From NCBI GenBank assembly GCA_038141425.1, contig JAYQIC010000007.1, positions 1 to 64,000 on the forward strand: a DNA stretch of 64,000 nt, written 5' to 3'. The notes beneath the pieces were generated by a model, which was given only the letters and a program-made list of their open reading frames with translations, was not told the DNA's origin and did not search any database. A program made the position numbers and the translations under genes. This DNA comes from UBA7985 sp038141425. GTDB lineage: Bacteria; Pseudomonadota; Alphaproteobacteria; UBA7985. Positions within the stretch are counted from its first letter, which is position 1. Every line of letters starts with the position of its first letter. Positions 18,987 through 27,948 of this stretch are shown one piece after another.

Positions 18987-19015
18987 TTGACCCTTGCCCC
19001 AAGCCTCTATAGGCA
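18987..19015 (+). promoter_or_regulatory. Possible sigma-70 promoter upstream of rnd
   Basis: TTGACC at 18987-18992 and TAGGCA at 19010-19015 with a 17-bp spacer, about 66 bp before the rnd start codon. The -10 match is weak. Confidence 0.3.
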
Positions 19016-19080
19016 GGCACACTGCTTTGCAGACGGCGCCGCTGCGCGCGCCTTTCCCCGAAGCCAAGAAGAGGGTTGTC

Positions 19081-19752
19081 ATGGCGAACTTCCTGCATCA
19101 GGCAGACCTGCCCGACGACGTCGATCTCGGACCGGTCATCGCTATCGATACCGAAACCATGGGGCTGAACCTGACCCGCGACCGCCTGTGCCTGGTTCAG
19201 GTCAGCGACGGCAAGGGCGATGCGCACCTCGTCCAGATGCCCCAGCGCGACAGCGCCGGGACCGCGCCCTTCGCCGGGTCGGCGGCCTCGGCCTCGGCTT
19301 CTGCTTCTGCGCTGGCACCAAACCTGTGCCGGCAGCTGGGCGATCCAGCGCGGCTCAAGCTCATGCACTTCGCCCGCTTTGATATCGCCAGCGTCTTCGC
19401 CTACCTCGGCGTGCTGATGACCAACGTCTACTGCACCAAGCTCGCCAGCCGCATGATCCGCACCACCACCGATCGCCACGGCCTGCGCGATCTGTGCAAG
19501 GAAATGCTCGGCGTGGAAATTTCGAAGTTCAACCAGACCAGCGACTGGGGCGCGCCGACCCTGAGCCCTGAGCAGCTCGACTATGCCGCCTCTGACGTGT
19601 TGCACCTGCACGCGCTGAAGGAGCACCTCGACGCACTGTTGGTGCGCGAAGGCCGGGCGGAACTGGCCCAGCAGTGCTTCGATTTCCTGCCCTACCGCGC
19701 CCAGCTCGACCTGCTTGGCTGGGACGAGCGCGATATCTTTGCCCACAGCTGA
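19081..19752 (+). CDS. Ribonuclease D-type 3'-5' exonuclease
   Basis: DEDDy exonuclease probably acting in stable-RNA 3' processing. Exo I is VIAIDTETMGLNL, Exo II LKLMHFARFDIASVFAY, and Exo III LDYAASDVLHLHAL with the Tyr and Asp of the DEDDy group. At 223 aa it is the short form lacking HRDC domains, common in alphaproteobacteria. An Ala/Ser-rich insert (GSAASASASASALA) between Exo I and Exo II is unusual. It precedes lptC, a common alphaproteobacterial order. Confidence 0.85.
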   Translation: MANFLHQADLPDDVDLGPVIAIDTETMGLNLTRDRLCLVQVSDGKGDAHLVQMPQRDSAGTAPFAGSAASASASASALAPNLCRQLGDPARLKLMHFARFDIASVFAYLGVLMTNVYCTKLASRMIRTTTDRHGLRDLCKEMLGVEISKFNQTSDWGAPTLSPEQLDYAASDVLHLHALKEHLDALLVREGRAELAQQCFDFLPYRAQLDLLGWDERDIFAHS

Positions 19753-20101
19753 GCCCCAGAGCCGGGCGATTACGACCCAGCGCGGCAGGCTGGTCGGCCT
19801 CGCGCGGCTGGGCCTGATCCTGCTGTGCTGCGGGATCGGGGCTGTCGCTTTCTTCATCCGTGCGCCCGAGATCGGCGGCAATGCCGTACCCGTCCTGAGC
19901 GCTGGCGGCACGTCGCCTGAAACCAGTTCTGACGCCGAAGTCGCGGCGGATGGGGGCGAGGGTACGATCCGGCTGGAGGGGCCAGTCGAGATCACCGGGC
20001 CGGACGGCACTGTGATCCGTGGGCAGGGCGCTGCCATCCTCGGCTCCGACGGTGCTTCGGTCGCGCTGGAAGGCCCCGCGCAGCTCTCAACCAGTCGTTA
20101 A
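19739..20101 (+). CDS. lptC: LptC-like LPS export protein (short)
   Basis: Inner-membrane anchored periplasmic component that passes LPS from LptBFG to LptA. One N-terminal membrane segment (LILLCCGIGAVAFFIRAPEI) is followed by an acidic linker and a beta-rich tail IRLEGPVEITGPDGTVIRGQ and GASVALEGPAQLS. At about 120 aa it is clearly shorter than typical LptC (180-200 aa); the missing middle may be a real deletion or an assembly loss. No ATG; TTG at 19739 or 19715 overlaps the end of rnd. Identification rests mainly on position before lptA and lptB. Confidence 0.55.
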   Translation: MPTAEPQSRAITTQRGRLVGLARLGLILLCCGIGAVAFFIRAPEIGGNAVPVLSAGGTSPETSSDAEVAADGGEGTIRLEGPVEITGPDGTVIRGQGAAILGSDGASVALEGPAQLSTSR

Positions 20102-20137
20102 TGGTCTCTGCCGGGCGACTGGGCTAAGGTCTTCGGC

Positions 20138-20929
20138 ATGAAACGGCATCTGTTTTCTCTTATATCCGGCGGTCTGTTCTACATCCTTGCGCCTGTGCTG
20201 CCCGGCCTGACATCGCTGGCATTGGCGCAGTCGCGCGTGACCAGTGGCGGTTTCGACCTGACGGCGCAGGAAGGCATTGCTTTCGACGCGGCAGACGGCA
20301 CGTACCGCGCCACCGGAGAGGTGCAGTTGGTCGCCGGCGATTGGGTGGTGCTGGCCGACACCGTGGAAGCACGATTGGACGCGGCTGGTCGGGCCGTTTC
20401 CAGCATCGAGGCTTCGGGTGGTGTGTTCGTGCGAAGCCCGCAAGTCACAGCCCGCTGTGCCGTGCTGACGCTCCGTCCAGACAGTGGCGACGTTGACCTC
20501 GCTGGCCCGGGTGTGGTGCTGCAGTTCGACGGCAGTCGCCTCGTCACCGATGGGGTGCTGCGGTTGGATACGAGCGCCGAGCGCTTCACGCTCGATGGCG
20601 CTTTCGTGCTGCAGTGGGGTGAGATACGGCTGTCGGCGGAGAACGGATCCGGGGCACTCGACGCCGCCCAACTGGCGAGCATCGACGCCAGCGGCTCAGC
20701 CTCCCTGCAGGGCGCGGACTGGCGCGCGGCGGCCGAGCGCCTTCGGTTCGACGAGGCTGCGTCCAAAGTCTGGCTGGAAGGTGCAGCGGTGGTTCAGCAG
20801 GGCGATATGGTCCTCTCCGGCGCTGGGCTGGTCTACGACCTTGGGACCGGCAGCCTCGTTCTGGACGGTGGGGCCGGGGGCGCATTTCGGGCGCCTTGGG
20901 CGGTCAATGACAGCGACAACAGCCAGTGA
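20138..20929 (+). CDS. lptA: LptA/OstA family LPS transport protein
   Basis: Periplasmic bridge protein of the Lpt machine. Signal peptide (LFSLISGGLFYILAPVLPGL...ALAQ) is followed by two rounds of the OstA beta-jellyroll: GIAFDAADGTYRATGEVQLV, VLADTVEARLDAAGRAVSSI, and later LRFDEAASKVWLEGAAVV, VLSGAGLVYDLGTGSLVLDG. 263 aa, frame intact. Its 3' end overlaps the lptB start by 23 bp, implying coupled translation. Confidence 0.8.
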   Translation: MKRHLFSLISGGLFYILAPVLPGLTSLALAQSRVTSGGFDLTAQEGIAFDAADGTYRATGEVQLVAGDWVVLADTVEARLDAAGRAVSSIEASGGVFVRSPQVTARCAVLTLRPDSGDVDLAGPGVVLQFDGSRLVTDGVLRLDTSAERFTLDGAFVLQWGEIRLSAENGSGALDAAQLASIDASGSASLQGADWRAAAERLRFDEAASKVWLEGAAVVQQGDMVLSGAGLVYDLGTGSLVLDGGAGGAFRAPWAVNDSDNSQ

Positions 20930-21662
20930 CAGCGACGGCCTTCGGGTCGAAAATCTGCGCGTCGAGCGGGGTGGCCAGACCGTGGTTCACGGCCTGTCGC
21001 TGGGGGTCGCGCCCGGTCAGCTGGTCGGACTGCTCGGGCCAAACGGGGCGGGCAAGAGCACGGCCTTTCACGCCATCATCGGGCTGGTGCAGAGCCGCAG
21101 CGGTGAAATCCGGCTCAATGGCCAACCGCTGGAACGGCTACCGATGTTCCGCCGGGCGCGGGCCGGGCTCGGATATATGCCGCAGGAAGCGGCGGTGTTC
21201 GAAGGGCTGACCGTCCGGCAAAATCTCGAAGCGATGATGGAAGTGGGTCTGCCGCGCCAACAGCGCCGCGATCACTTCGATCGTCTTGTCAGCGACTTTG
21301 ACCTCGAAGCCTTGCTCGGCCAGCGCGCCGAAACCCTCTCTGGTGGGCAGCGGCGGCGACTGGAACTGGCGCGGACGCTGGCGACCAAGCCGCAAATCGT
21401 CCTGCTCGATGAACCCTTTGCCGGCGTGGATCCCATCGCTATCGATATGCTGCGCGGGGCGATCCGGACCATCCAGTCCAGCGGTTACGGCGTGCTGATC
21501 ACCGACCACAACGTTTGGGAAACCCTGTCGCTGGTCGAGCACGTGGTGCTGATCGATCAGGGCGAGGTTCTGGTCGAGGGGCCGTCTGAGGCCGTAGCGG
21601 CAGATAAATCCGCCAGAAAACACTATCTTGGTGAGAATTTTTCACTGCCAAAGTCGGACTGA
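20907..21662 (+). CDS. lptB: LPS export ABC transporter ATP-binding protein LptB
   Basis: ATPase that powers LPS extraction from the inner membrane. Walker A GPNGAGKS, Q-loop region YMPQEAAVFEGLTV, signature LSGGQRRRLELA, Walker B IVLLDEPFAGVDP, switch His in ITDHNVWE. 251 aa, normal length, frame intact. It closes the lptC-lptA-lptB run; rpoN follows after a 234-bp AT-richer gap. Confidence 0.95.
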   Translation: MTATTASDSDGLRVENLRVERGGQTVVHGLSLGVAPGQLVGLLGPNGAGKSTAFHAIIGLVQSRSGEIRLNGQPLERLPMFRRARAGLGYMPQEAAVFEGLTVRQNLEAMMEVGLPRQQRRDHFDRLVSDFDLEALLGQRAETLSGGQRRRLELARTLATKPQIVLLDEPFAGVDPIAIDMLRGAIRTIQSSGYGVLITDHNVWETLSLVEHVVLIDQGEVLVEGPSEAVAADKSARKHYLGENFSLPKSD

Positions 21663-21896
21663 ATCGACTGATTTACCGGCTCTCTGCGGCGCTGTGGCGA
21701 AAAGGTCTCAGGCGCATAAGCAATCTCCGCGCCAGATTTTCGCTACTGGCGCAATTCATTCAATTTCTGCTACTAATAGTGTGATTTAAAGAACATTTTG
21801 ATTTCATTACGAGAAAAAAGAAATGGTTTATGGGTTTTTAGCTGCAGATTATCGGGGCATTCGCCGTCCTGATGCTCAGATAGTGGGATAACAAGC

Positions 21897-23430
21897 GTGG
21901 CCATATCTCAGAACCTGACGCTCAAGCAGGGCCAGTCACTGGTCATGACGCCCCAGCTGCAGCAGGCCATCAAGCTGCTGCAACTGTCGAACGTCGAGCT
22001 CAGCGAGTACATCGAACGCGAGCTGGAAAAGAACCCGCTGCTGGAACGGGATGAGAGCAACGCGGAAACCCGCGGCCCTTCGGAAACCACGCCGTCCGAC
22101 GCCCCCGCAGCCGAAGCGGCGAGCTCGACCAGTGATGCCGCCGGTGAAGCCAGCGCGGCCGCTGCGGAACTGGCGCCGTTGGATGATGGCGCCGCCGCCG
22201 TCAGCGAGATTGACGACCACTGGCAGGGGCGGGACGACACCGCCGACGCGCAGGTCGGGGCTTCAGTCGCCTTTGAAAACTGGGGCAGCGGCGGCAGCCG
22301 TAGCTTTGAAGGCGGTGAGGATTTTGATCTTGAGAACCGGCTGACCTCCGAAGAGTCGCTGCGCGACCGCATCGTCAGCCAGGTCAACATCGGGCTGGAC
22401 GATCCGTCCGACCGCATGATTGCCTTCACCCTGATGGAAAACCTCGACGAGGCGGGTTACCTGCGGATCGATCTGGACCAGATTGCCGATCGCATGGACT
22501 GCCCGCTCAGCCACGTCGAGGGCGTGCTGCGGCACCTGCAGGGCTTCGAGCCAACCGGGATTTTCGCCCGGGATCTGAAGGAGTGCCTGACCCTGCAACT
22601 TGCCGAACTGCGGGTGCTGGACGGGCCGATGATGGCCTTGCTGGATAACCTCGAGCTGCTGGCCAGCGGGGATCTGAACAAGCTGGTGAAGGTCTGCCGG
22701 GTCAGCCAGGAAATCCTCGTGGAGCGCGTGCGGCTGCTGCGCTCGGTCGACCCCAAGCCGGCCTCAAAGTTTAACGTCGATGCCGCCCAGGTGGTGACGC
22801 CCGATGTCCTGCTCCGGCCCAACCCGGCCGGGGGCTGGATCGTCGAGCTCAACCCCGACAACCTGCCGCGCGTGCTGGTCAACAACACCTATTCCGGCAT
22901 GGTGACCGGCGGCAAGCTGCGCAAGGAAGACCGCGAATACCTCAACGAGCAGATGCAGACCGCCAACTGGCTGGTCAAAGCGCTGCACCAGCGCGCGCAA
23001 ACGATCATGAAGGTCGCCTCAACCATCGTCGAGCGTCAGGAGCTGTTCTTCACCAAGGGTGTGCAGTACCTAAAGCCGCTGATTTTGCGTGATATTTCAG
23101 AGGCTGTGGAGATTCATGAGTCCACCGTATCGCGGGCAACCACCAACAAGTACATCAGCACGCCGCGCGGCATGTTCGAGCTCAAGTACTTCTTCACGGC
23201 GTCGATTGCGGCCTCGGGAGACGGCGAGGCGCACTCGGCTGAGGCGGTCCGTCACCGGATCAAGGCGCTGGTCGATGCCGAGCAGGCCAATGCCATTCTT
23301 TCCGACGACACCATCGTCGATCTGCTGCGCGAGGACGGGGTCGATATCGCCCGCCGCACGGTGGCGAAGTACCGCGAAGCGCTGCGGATCCTCCTCGGTC
23401 AAGCGCCGACGCCTCAAGGCCATGGCCTGA
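21897..23430 (+). CDS. rpoN: RNA polymerase sigma-54 factor (frameshift at C-terminus)
   Basis: Sigma-54, which needs enhancer-binding ATPases to open promoters. N-terminal activator-interaction region SLVMTPQLQQAIKLLQLSN, an acidic Ala/Ser-rich region II, the core-binding domain (ENLDEAGYLRIDLDQIADRM...), the HTH region DISEAVEIHESTVSRATTNK and the RpoN box ARRTVAKYREALRI. One base too many near 23390 shifts the frame; the corrected ending is SSVKRRRLKAMA with TGA at 23430. As read, the ORF would run on over hpf to 23708. GTG start at 21897. Position upstream of hpf and ptsN is canonical. Confidence 0.93.
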
Positions 23431-23592
23431 CCGCAATCATGCACAGCCTGACCGGCTGTTACCCCCGAAAGTCTGTCCCGGGCCGATTGCGAACCGGTAG
23501 CAGCATGATTACCTCTGAGGGACAGAGACGGGCAGGTGCGTGGTCTATGATCACGCTCTCGTCCTTCACCCACAGCAAGCCAGGAGCAGCCC

Positions 23593-24171
23593 ATGCAGAT
23601 CAGTGTCACTTCCCGCCATATGGATGTCAGCACCGCACTAGAGGCACGCGCTCAGGATGTTGTGACGGCTCTCCTCGACAAATACTTCGGACACGGTCTG
23701 AGTGCTGAGGTGGTCTTTTCCAAGGGCGCCGGGGGCTTCAGCTGCCTGATCACCGTCCACGTCCACCGCAATCTTGAGCTCCAGGCCAGCGACGAAACCG
23801 GTGACGCCCATACCAGCCTCGACCAGGCGGCGGAAAAGCTGGCCAAGCGTCTTCGCCGATACAAGCGCAAGCTCAACGACCATCGCGGGCTGGCTGAGGA
23901 AGCAGAGACCCGGGCGGCGCGGGCCGTGGTGTTTGAGGCGGCGGCGGCTGATCAGAGCGACGATTCTGACGAATCCGAGGCCGAAGACGGCGATTTCGCG
24001 ACCATTGTTGCCGAGCGTCAGACCGAAATTCAGCGACTTACTGTCGCGCAAGCGGTCGTGCGCCTCGATTTGTCGGGCCTCAACGCGCTCCTGTTTGAAT
24101 CAGATGGCAGGGTCAACCTCGTATATCGGCGCAATGATGGTAATATAGGTTGGATCGATCCCGGCCAATAA
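23593..24171 (+). CDS. hpf: Ribosome hibernation promoting factor (long form)
   Basis: Binds 30S subunits and dimerises 70S ribosomes in stationary phase. N-terminal S30AE domain (MQISVTSRHMDVSTALEARA to KLAKRLRRYKRKL), an acidic linker SDDSDESEAEDGD, and the C-terminal dimerisation domain (VRLDLSGLNALLFESDGRVN, NDGNIGWIDPGQ). 192 aa makes it the long form. Preceded by rpoN, followed by ptsN. Confidence 0.95.
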   Translation: MQISVTSRHMDVSTALEARAQDVVTALLDKYFGHGLSAEVVFSKGAGGFSCLITVHVHRNLELQASDETGDAHTSLDQAAEKLAKRLRRYKRKLNDHRGLAEEAETRAARAVVFEAAAADQSDDSDESEAEDGDFATIVAERQTEIQRLTVAQAVVRLDLSGLNALLFESDGRVNLVYRRNDGNIGWIDPGQ

Positions 24172-24238
24172 TTTGCCCGATCGACAGGACTTGCGAGCGG
24201 TCCGAGCCCACCATCGGTACTTTTTTGGGATACGTGTT

Positions 24239-24682
24239 TTGAACGAAGCCCTTGTCGCGCCGACATTCATCGATCCGAATGTCAGTGTCACGAGCAAACG
24301 ACAGTTGTTGCATTCTCTGGCCCAGCGGGTTGCGGAACCCTATGGCGTGGAAGAGCGCGAGGTGCTGTCTGCGCTTCAGGATCGCGAGCAGGAAGGCCCG
24401 ACCGGCGCCGGTGACGGGGTTGCGATTCCGCACGCCAAGCTGCCGGGGCTGAACCGGACCGTGACCTACTTCGCGCGATTGCAGGATCCGGTGTCCTATG
24501 ATTCCCACGACGATATCGACGTGGATCTGGTGTTCCTGATTTTGGCGCCGGAGACGGCCAACGGCGACCACCTCAAGCTGCTTGCCCGGGTTTCGCGGGC
24601 CTTCAAGGATCCGACCTTTTGCGAGCGTTTGCGCGGCGCTGAAGACGCGGCTGCTCTCGACATTCTGCTGAACGAAGTCTGA
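24239..24682 (+). CDS. ptsN: PTS IIA-like nitrogen regulatory protein PtsN
   Basis: EIIA-Ntr, phosphoryl acceptor of the nitrogen PTS, regulating potassium and nitrogen metabolism. Phosphorylated His is expected in GVAIPHAKLPG (His65 counted from the start used). C-terminal KLLARVSRAFKDPTFCERLR is typical. 147 aa, frame intact. No ATG is available near the expected N-terminus (NEALVAPTFIDPNVS); TTG at 24239 fits family length. Confidence 0.92.
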   Translation: MNEALVAPTFIDPNVSVTSKRQLLHSLAQRVAEPYGVEEREVLSALQDREQEGPTGAGDGVAIPHAKLPGLNRTVTYFARLQDPVSYDSHDDIDVDLVFLILAPETANGDHLKLLARVSRAFKDPTFCERLRGAEDAAALDILLNEV

Positions 24683-24689
24683 GTGCTGC

Positions 24690-24709
24690 CCCGCCGGGAA
24701 GCGGGTCTT
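24690..24709. terminator. Weak terminator-like hairpin between convergent genes
   Basis: CCCGC-loop-GCGGG followed by TCTTTGA, located between the end of ptsN and the end of the opposing membrane-protein gene. The U-tract is poor. Confidence 0.3.
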
Positions 24710-24712
24710 TGA

Positions 24713-25129
24713 TCAGCTCAGGTTTTCCAGCGGCCAGAACGGCAGACTGTCCAGCAGCACGTCGACCTCACTGACCGTGAAAAACAGGAACAGCAGGCCG
24801 GCCACGGTAAAGTACGCCGACAACGGCATCAGCACGGCGATGGCGGCGCCCCACCGCCACCAGCGGTCAAGGCTGAGATCTCCCGACATTTCGGTGAACA
24901 GGGCGTAGCTGTAGTACAGAATGGCAAACAGGCCTGCGGGCAAAAGCCAGAAGGCGACCGGACGCTGGTCGAGCAGGTCGATCGGGCCGAAGCCAGCACA
25001 AATCACCCAGCAGACAATGCAGAAGATCAGGGCGATCAGGGTCAGCCGGAACAGCACCATGCTCCGGAAAAACTGCCGGCGTTCGGCCTCGGTCAGCAGT
25101 GAGCTTTGCTCGAAATAACGCCGCGCCAT
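24713..25129 (-). CDS. Four-helix membrane protein, unknown
   Basis: 138 aa with four predicted membrane segments: LFRLTLIALIFCIVCWVICA, PVAFWLLPAGLFAILYYSYA, WGAAIAVLMPLSAYFTVAGL and the following LFLFFTVSEV. The N-terminus is charged (MARRYFEQSSLLTEAERRQF). No family recognised. It lies directly after the Hsp20 gene on the same strand (5 bp between stop and start), so probably co-transcribed with hsp20 and mntR. Confidence 0.65.
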   Translation of the reverse strand: MARRYFEQSSLLTEAERRQFFRSMVLFRLTLIALIFCIVCWVICAGFGPIDLLDQRPVAFWLLPAGLFAILYYSYALFTEMSGDLSLDRWWRWGAAIAVLMPLSAYFTVAGLLFLFFTVSEVDVLLDSLPFWPLENLS

Positions 25130-25134
25130 GGTCG

Positions 25135-25557
25135 CTACTGCCGGGCTTCGACGGTGATTTCTTCGCCGCTGTCGCCACCGATCACCGCGCGGTTAAGGGT
25201 CACTTCGAGGATGCCATCGGCAACACTGGCGTTTTCCACCGTCAGGCCGGGGCCGAGCGCGAAGCGCCGCTGGAACCCGCGCAGGGCGATGCCGCTGTGA
25301 AAAACGTCGGTTGCTTCCGCATTGGTCTCGGTGGGCGCCCGCTTGCCCAGGATCAGCAGCTGATGGGGCTGGGCGATGACGCGCAGGTCGTTGCGGATAA
25401 AGCCTGCCACTGCGACCCGCACCACCAGCGTGCTTTCACCCCGTAGCAGGACGTCAAAGGGGGGGTAGGCGTCGCTGCCTCTCTGCTTGGACAGAAAGTC
25501 GAGATGGTTGAACAGGGGTTCGAACCCGAGCAGCGAGGGGTGTTCGAGCAGGTTCAA
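25135..25557 (-). CDS. Small heat shock protein (Hsp20/alpha-crystallin family)
   Basis: ATP-independent holdase. 140 aa; alpha-crystallin domain from YPPFDVLLRGESTLVVRVAV to the Hsp20 motif GIALRGFQRRFALGPGLTVE and ASVADGILEVTLNRA (G-I/L-L motif VADGILEV). TTG start at 25557 overlaps the mntR stop (TTGA). Frame intact. Confidence 0.9.
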   Translation of the reverse strand: MNLLEHPSLLGFEPLFNHLDFLSKQRGSDAYPPFDVLLRGESTLVVRVAVAGFIRNDLRVIAQPHQLLILGKRAPTETNAEATDVFHSGIALRGFQRRFALGPGLTVENASVADGILEVTLNRAVIGGDSGEEITVEARQ

Positions 25558-26019
25558 GATCTGATCTTCCCCGTCCAGTCCTGAAAGGCCTGCATGGTGG
25601 CTTCTGAGACATAGTGCTCAATGCCTTCTGCGTCGCGCTCGGCCGGTTGCTTCATCGATGCCGAGCGCCGTCAGGAACTCGACCACAATCCGGTGGCGTT
25701 CCCGCGATTCCTGCGCCAGATCGGCACCAGCATCGGTCAGGAAAATCGACCGGTAGGGCTGGGTGCTGACCAGGCCTTCCTTGGTCAGTCGGGACAGGAT
25801 CCGATTGACAGTCGCGTGGCTGACGCCCATGCGCGCGGCGACGTCGACCACCCGGGCTTCACCGGTTGCCTTGATCAGGTCGTCGATCAGCTCGACGTAG
25901 TCTTCGGCCGTCTCGCTCCGTCGCGCTTCGCGCACAGCCTCGAACCCGGCCGCCTGCTGCTCCACGGGCGCAAGGTCGGGGTTGTCGGTCTGGCTGGAAA
26001 CGGTCTTAGGGTCGGACAA
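25554..26019 (-). CDS. mntR: Manganese-responsive DtxR-family regulator MntR (frameshifted)
   Basis: Metal-dependent repressor. Winged helix: ETAEDYVELIDDLIKATGEA, then the recognition region DVAARMGVSHATVNRILSRL and TKEGLVSTQPYRSIFLTDAG; the dimerisation/metal domain has RERHRIVVEFLTALGIDEAT and, after a frame change near 25640, AERDAEGIEHYVSEATMQAF. Corrected stop at 25554. Start taken as TTG at 26019 (SDPKTVSSQ). Divergent from a Mn/Zn ABC transporter operon it presumably represses through the palindrome between them. Confidence 0.85.
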
Positions 26020-26127
26020 GGGCCGGTGCCTTTCGATGGGTTGCTGTCTGTTGATACAGCCCGGGACGCGGATTTCAAGGATTCGGCACACAGGTTCGGG
26101 CGCGACAATGATGGCTATTGCACAATT

Positions 26128-26143
26128 TGTAGCCTGAGCTACA
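26128..26143. promoter_or_regulatory. Candidate MntR operator (perfect inverted repeat)
   Basis: TGTAGC-CTGA-GCTACA, a perfect 6-bp inverted repeat with 4-bp spacer, in the 167-bp gap between the divergent mntR and transporter genes, about 44 bp before the transporter ATG. Assignment to MntR is inference. Confidence 0.45.
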
Positions 26144-26186
26144 TTGAACATCTAAGGCTTAATTCTGTGCATGGTACTGACTTTTG

Positions 26187-27158
26187 ATGCGTCGTCTTGC
26201 GCTCTCTCTGGTGGCGTTGCTCTTCCTTGCTGGTCCCGCACCGGCAGAGGGTTTTGTGCTGCGTACGACCACGCAGATGCTGGCCCAGCCACTCGCCTTC
26301 ATTTTCGAAGGGCAGGCGGAGGTTACGTCCCTTCTCGGGGCCGGGACCGATCCTCATACCTACCAACCCACGCGGTCCGATGTCCGCAGCCTGGTCGAAG
26401 CCGACGCGGTGACTTACCACGGCATGCTGTTCGAGGCGCAGTTGCTCGACCTGATGCAGCAGCTGGAGCGGCGTCTGCCCGCGCTCGCGGCGGAAGCCTA
26501 TCAGCCCGCGGACGACCTGCTCCGTGACGGTGGCCTGACGGACCCGCACACATGGCACAACCCGGTGCTTTGGATCGAGACGGTGGTCGGCGTGTCGCGC
26601 GCGCTGGAGGAGCAGACCGATTTGGAATTGTCCCAAACGCGGGTGGCAATGCTACGCGAAGCGGCGCTGCAGACCGACGCATGGATCCAAGACGTCTTTT
26701 CCGGGATAGCCGCAGAACAGCGCACGGTGGTCAGCGCACACGATGCCTTCCAGTACTACGGTAAGCGTTACGGCGTGCGCTTCGAGCCGGTGCTCGGGCT
26801 CTCGACGGCCAGCGAAACCAAGCTCGCGCGTTTGAACGAACTCGTCGACCTGATCGAGGCGCAGGACCTCAGCGCCGTCTTCAGCGAAACCACGGTGGAG
26901 AACGCGGGTATTGCCGCCCTGCGTGAGGGCGCGGCCCGGCGGGGTCTGGAATTGCGCGCGCTGCCGCCACTGTTTTCCGACGCGCTGGCCCCGGCCGGTG
27001 AGCCGGGTTCGACGTACTTCGGCATGCTGATCCAGAACACCATCAATATGGCGGATGCCATGACCGGGCAGCGCCCGGCGCCGCCCGCGACCCTCCTCGA
27101 CTTTCTGGGCCGGAACGGCTTGATTTCCCCGACTGCAACAGAGGCGACAGCCCAATGA
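26187..27158 (+). CDS. Metal ABC transporter substrate-binding protein (Mn/Zn, cluster A-I)
   Basis: Periplasmic solute-binding protein of the ZnuA/TroA/MntC family. Signal peptide MRRLALSLVALLFLAGPAPA. Expected metal ligands: His in GTDPHTYQPTRSD, His in DPHTWHNPVLW, Glu in FSETTVENAGI and Asp in FSDALAPAGEPGSTY. No His-rich loop, which together with the MntR neighbour favours manganese over zinc. 323 aa, frame intact. First gene of a four-gene operon; its stop overlaps the ATPase start (ATGA). Confidence 0.9.
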   Translation: MRRLALSLVALLFLAGPAPAEGFVLRTTTQMLAQPLAFIFEGQAEVTSLLGAGTDPHTYQPTRSDVRSLVEADAVTYHGMLFEAQLLDLMQQLERRLPALAAEAYQPADDLLRDGGLTDPHTWHNPVLWIETVVGVSRALEEQTDLELSQTRVAMLREAALQTDAWIQDVFSGIAAEQRTVVSAHDAFQYYGKRYGVRFEPVLGLSTASETKLARLNELVDLIEAQDLSAVFSETTVENAGIAALREGAARRGLELRALPPLFSDALAPAGEPGSTYFGMLIQNTINMADAMTGQRPAPPATLLDFLGRNGLISPTATEATAQ

Positions 27159-27925
27159 ATGCGCTAAGTAACCTGTTCATGATCACAGATCGCAATGTCA
27201 GCCTGAGTTTGGACGAGGCCATCCGGGTTTCTGGCCTGCGCCTTGGGCTACGGCGGCGCGCCGGTGGTTGACGATGTCAGCTTCGGCGTCAATCGCGGTG
27301 AGCGGCTGGCCGTGATCGGCGCCAACGGCGCAGGGAAATCTACCCTGCTCAAAGGCATGCTGGGGCTGATCCGGCCCGAAACCGGCAGCGCCACTTTCCT
27401 CGGCCGCCCGTTCTGGGCGGTTCGGCAGCACGTCGCCTTCGTTGCACAGGCCGACGAGACCGACTGGGACTTTCCCAGCCGGGTCCGCGATCTGGTCGCC
27501 ATGGGGCGGGGGTTCACCTCGGCCTGACGGGTCGGCTGAGCGCAGAGGACTGGCGCGCTGTGGATGCGGCGCTGGAGCGGTTGAACATCGCCGATCTGGC
27601 GGCACGCCCGCTTTCTGAGCTGTCCGGGGGGCAGCGCCGCCGCGTACTGCTGGCCCGCTCGCTGGCACAGGATCCGCAGATCATGCTGCTCGACGAGCCG
27701 TTTCAGGCCATCGATGCCGCGACCCGCGAGGCGCTGATCACGGTACTGGATGATTTCCAGGCCGAGGGCAAAACCGCCCTGATCGTCCACCACAATCTGG
27801 GCGAGGTGCGCAGCCTGTTCGACCGTGTGGCGCTGCTGGATGGGACCGTGACGGCGCTGGACACGCCGGAAACGGTGCTGGCGTCCGACGCCTTCGAACG
27901 CGCCTTCGGCATCTCCGCCCGCTAA
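27155..27925 (+). CDS. Metal ABC transporter ATP-binding protein (frameshifted)
   Basis: ATPase of the Mn/Zn importer. Segments: LGYGGAPVVDDVSFGVNRGE, Walker A GANGAGKS, Q-loop FVAQADETDWDFP, signature LSGGQRRRVLLA, Walker B IMLLDEPFQAIDAA, switch His in LIVHHNLGEV. Frame changes near 27237 and 27520. ATG at 27155 overlaps the previous stop. Homologous to TroB/SitB. Confidence 0.9.
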
Positions 27926-27948
27926 GCCCGCCGCTACGAGCCGGGTCC

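Noticed and set aside
21663..21896. Separate small gene in the AT-rich gap before rpoN
   Set aside because: No open frame with a plausible RBS; the region more likely carries the rpoN promoter.
23431..23708. RpoN extended to 603 residues as read
   Set aside because: The extension overlaps hpf in another frame and has no similarity to sigma-54; the normal C-terminus SSVKRRRLKAMA is found one frame over, ending at 23430.
26020..26186. Manganese riboswitch (yybP-ykoY) ahead of the metal transporter
   Set aside because: The leader is too short and lacks the paired conserved loops; a protein operator explains the palindrome better.
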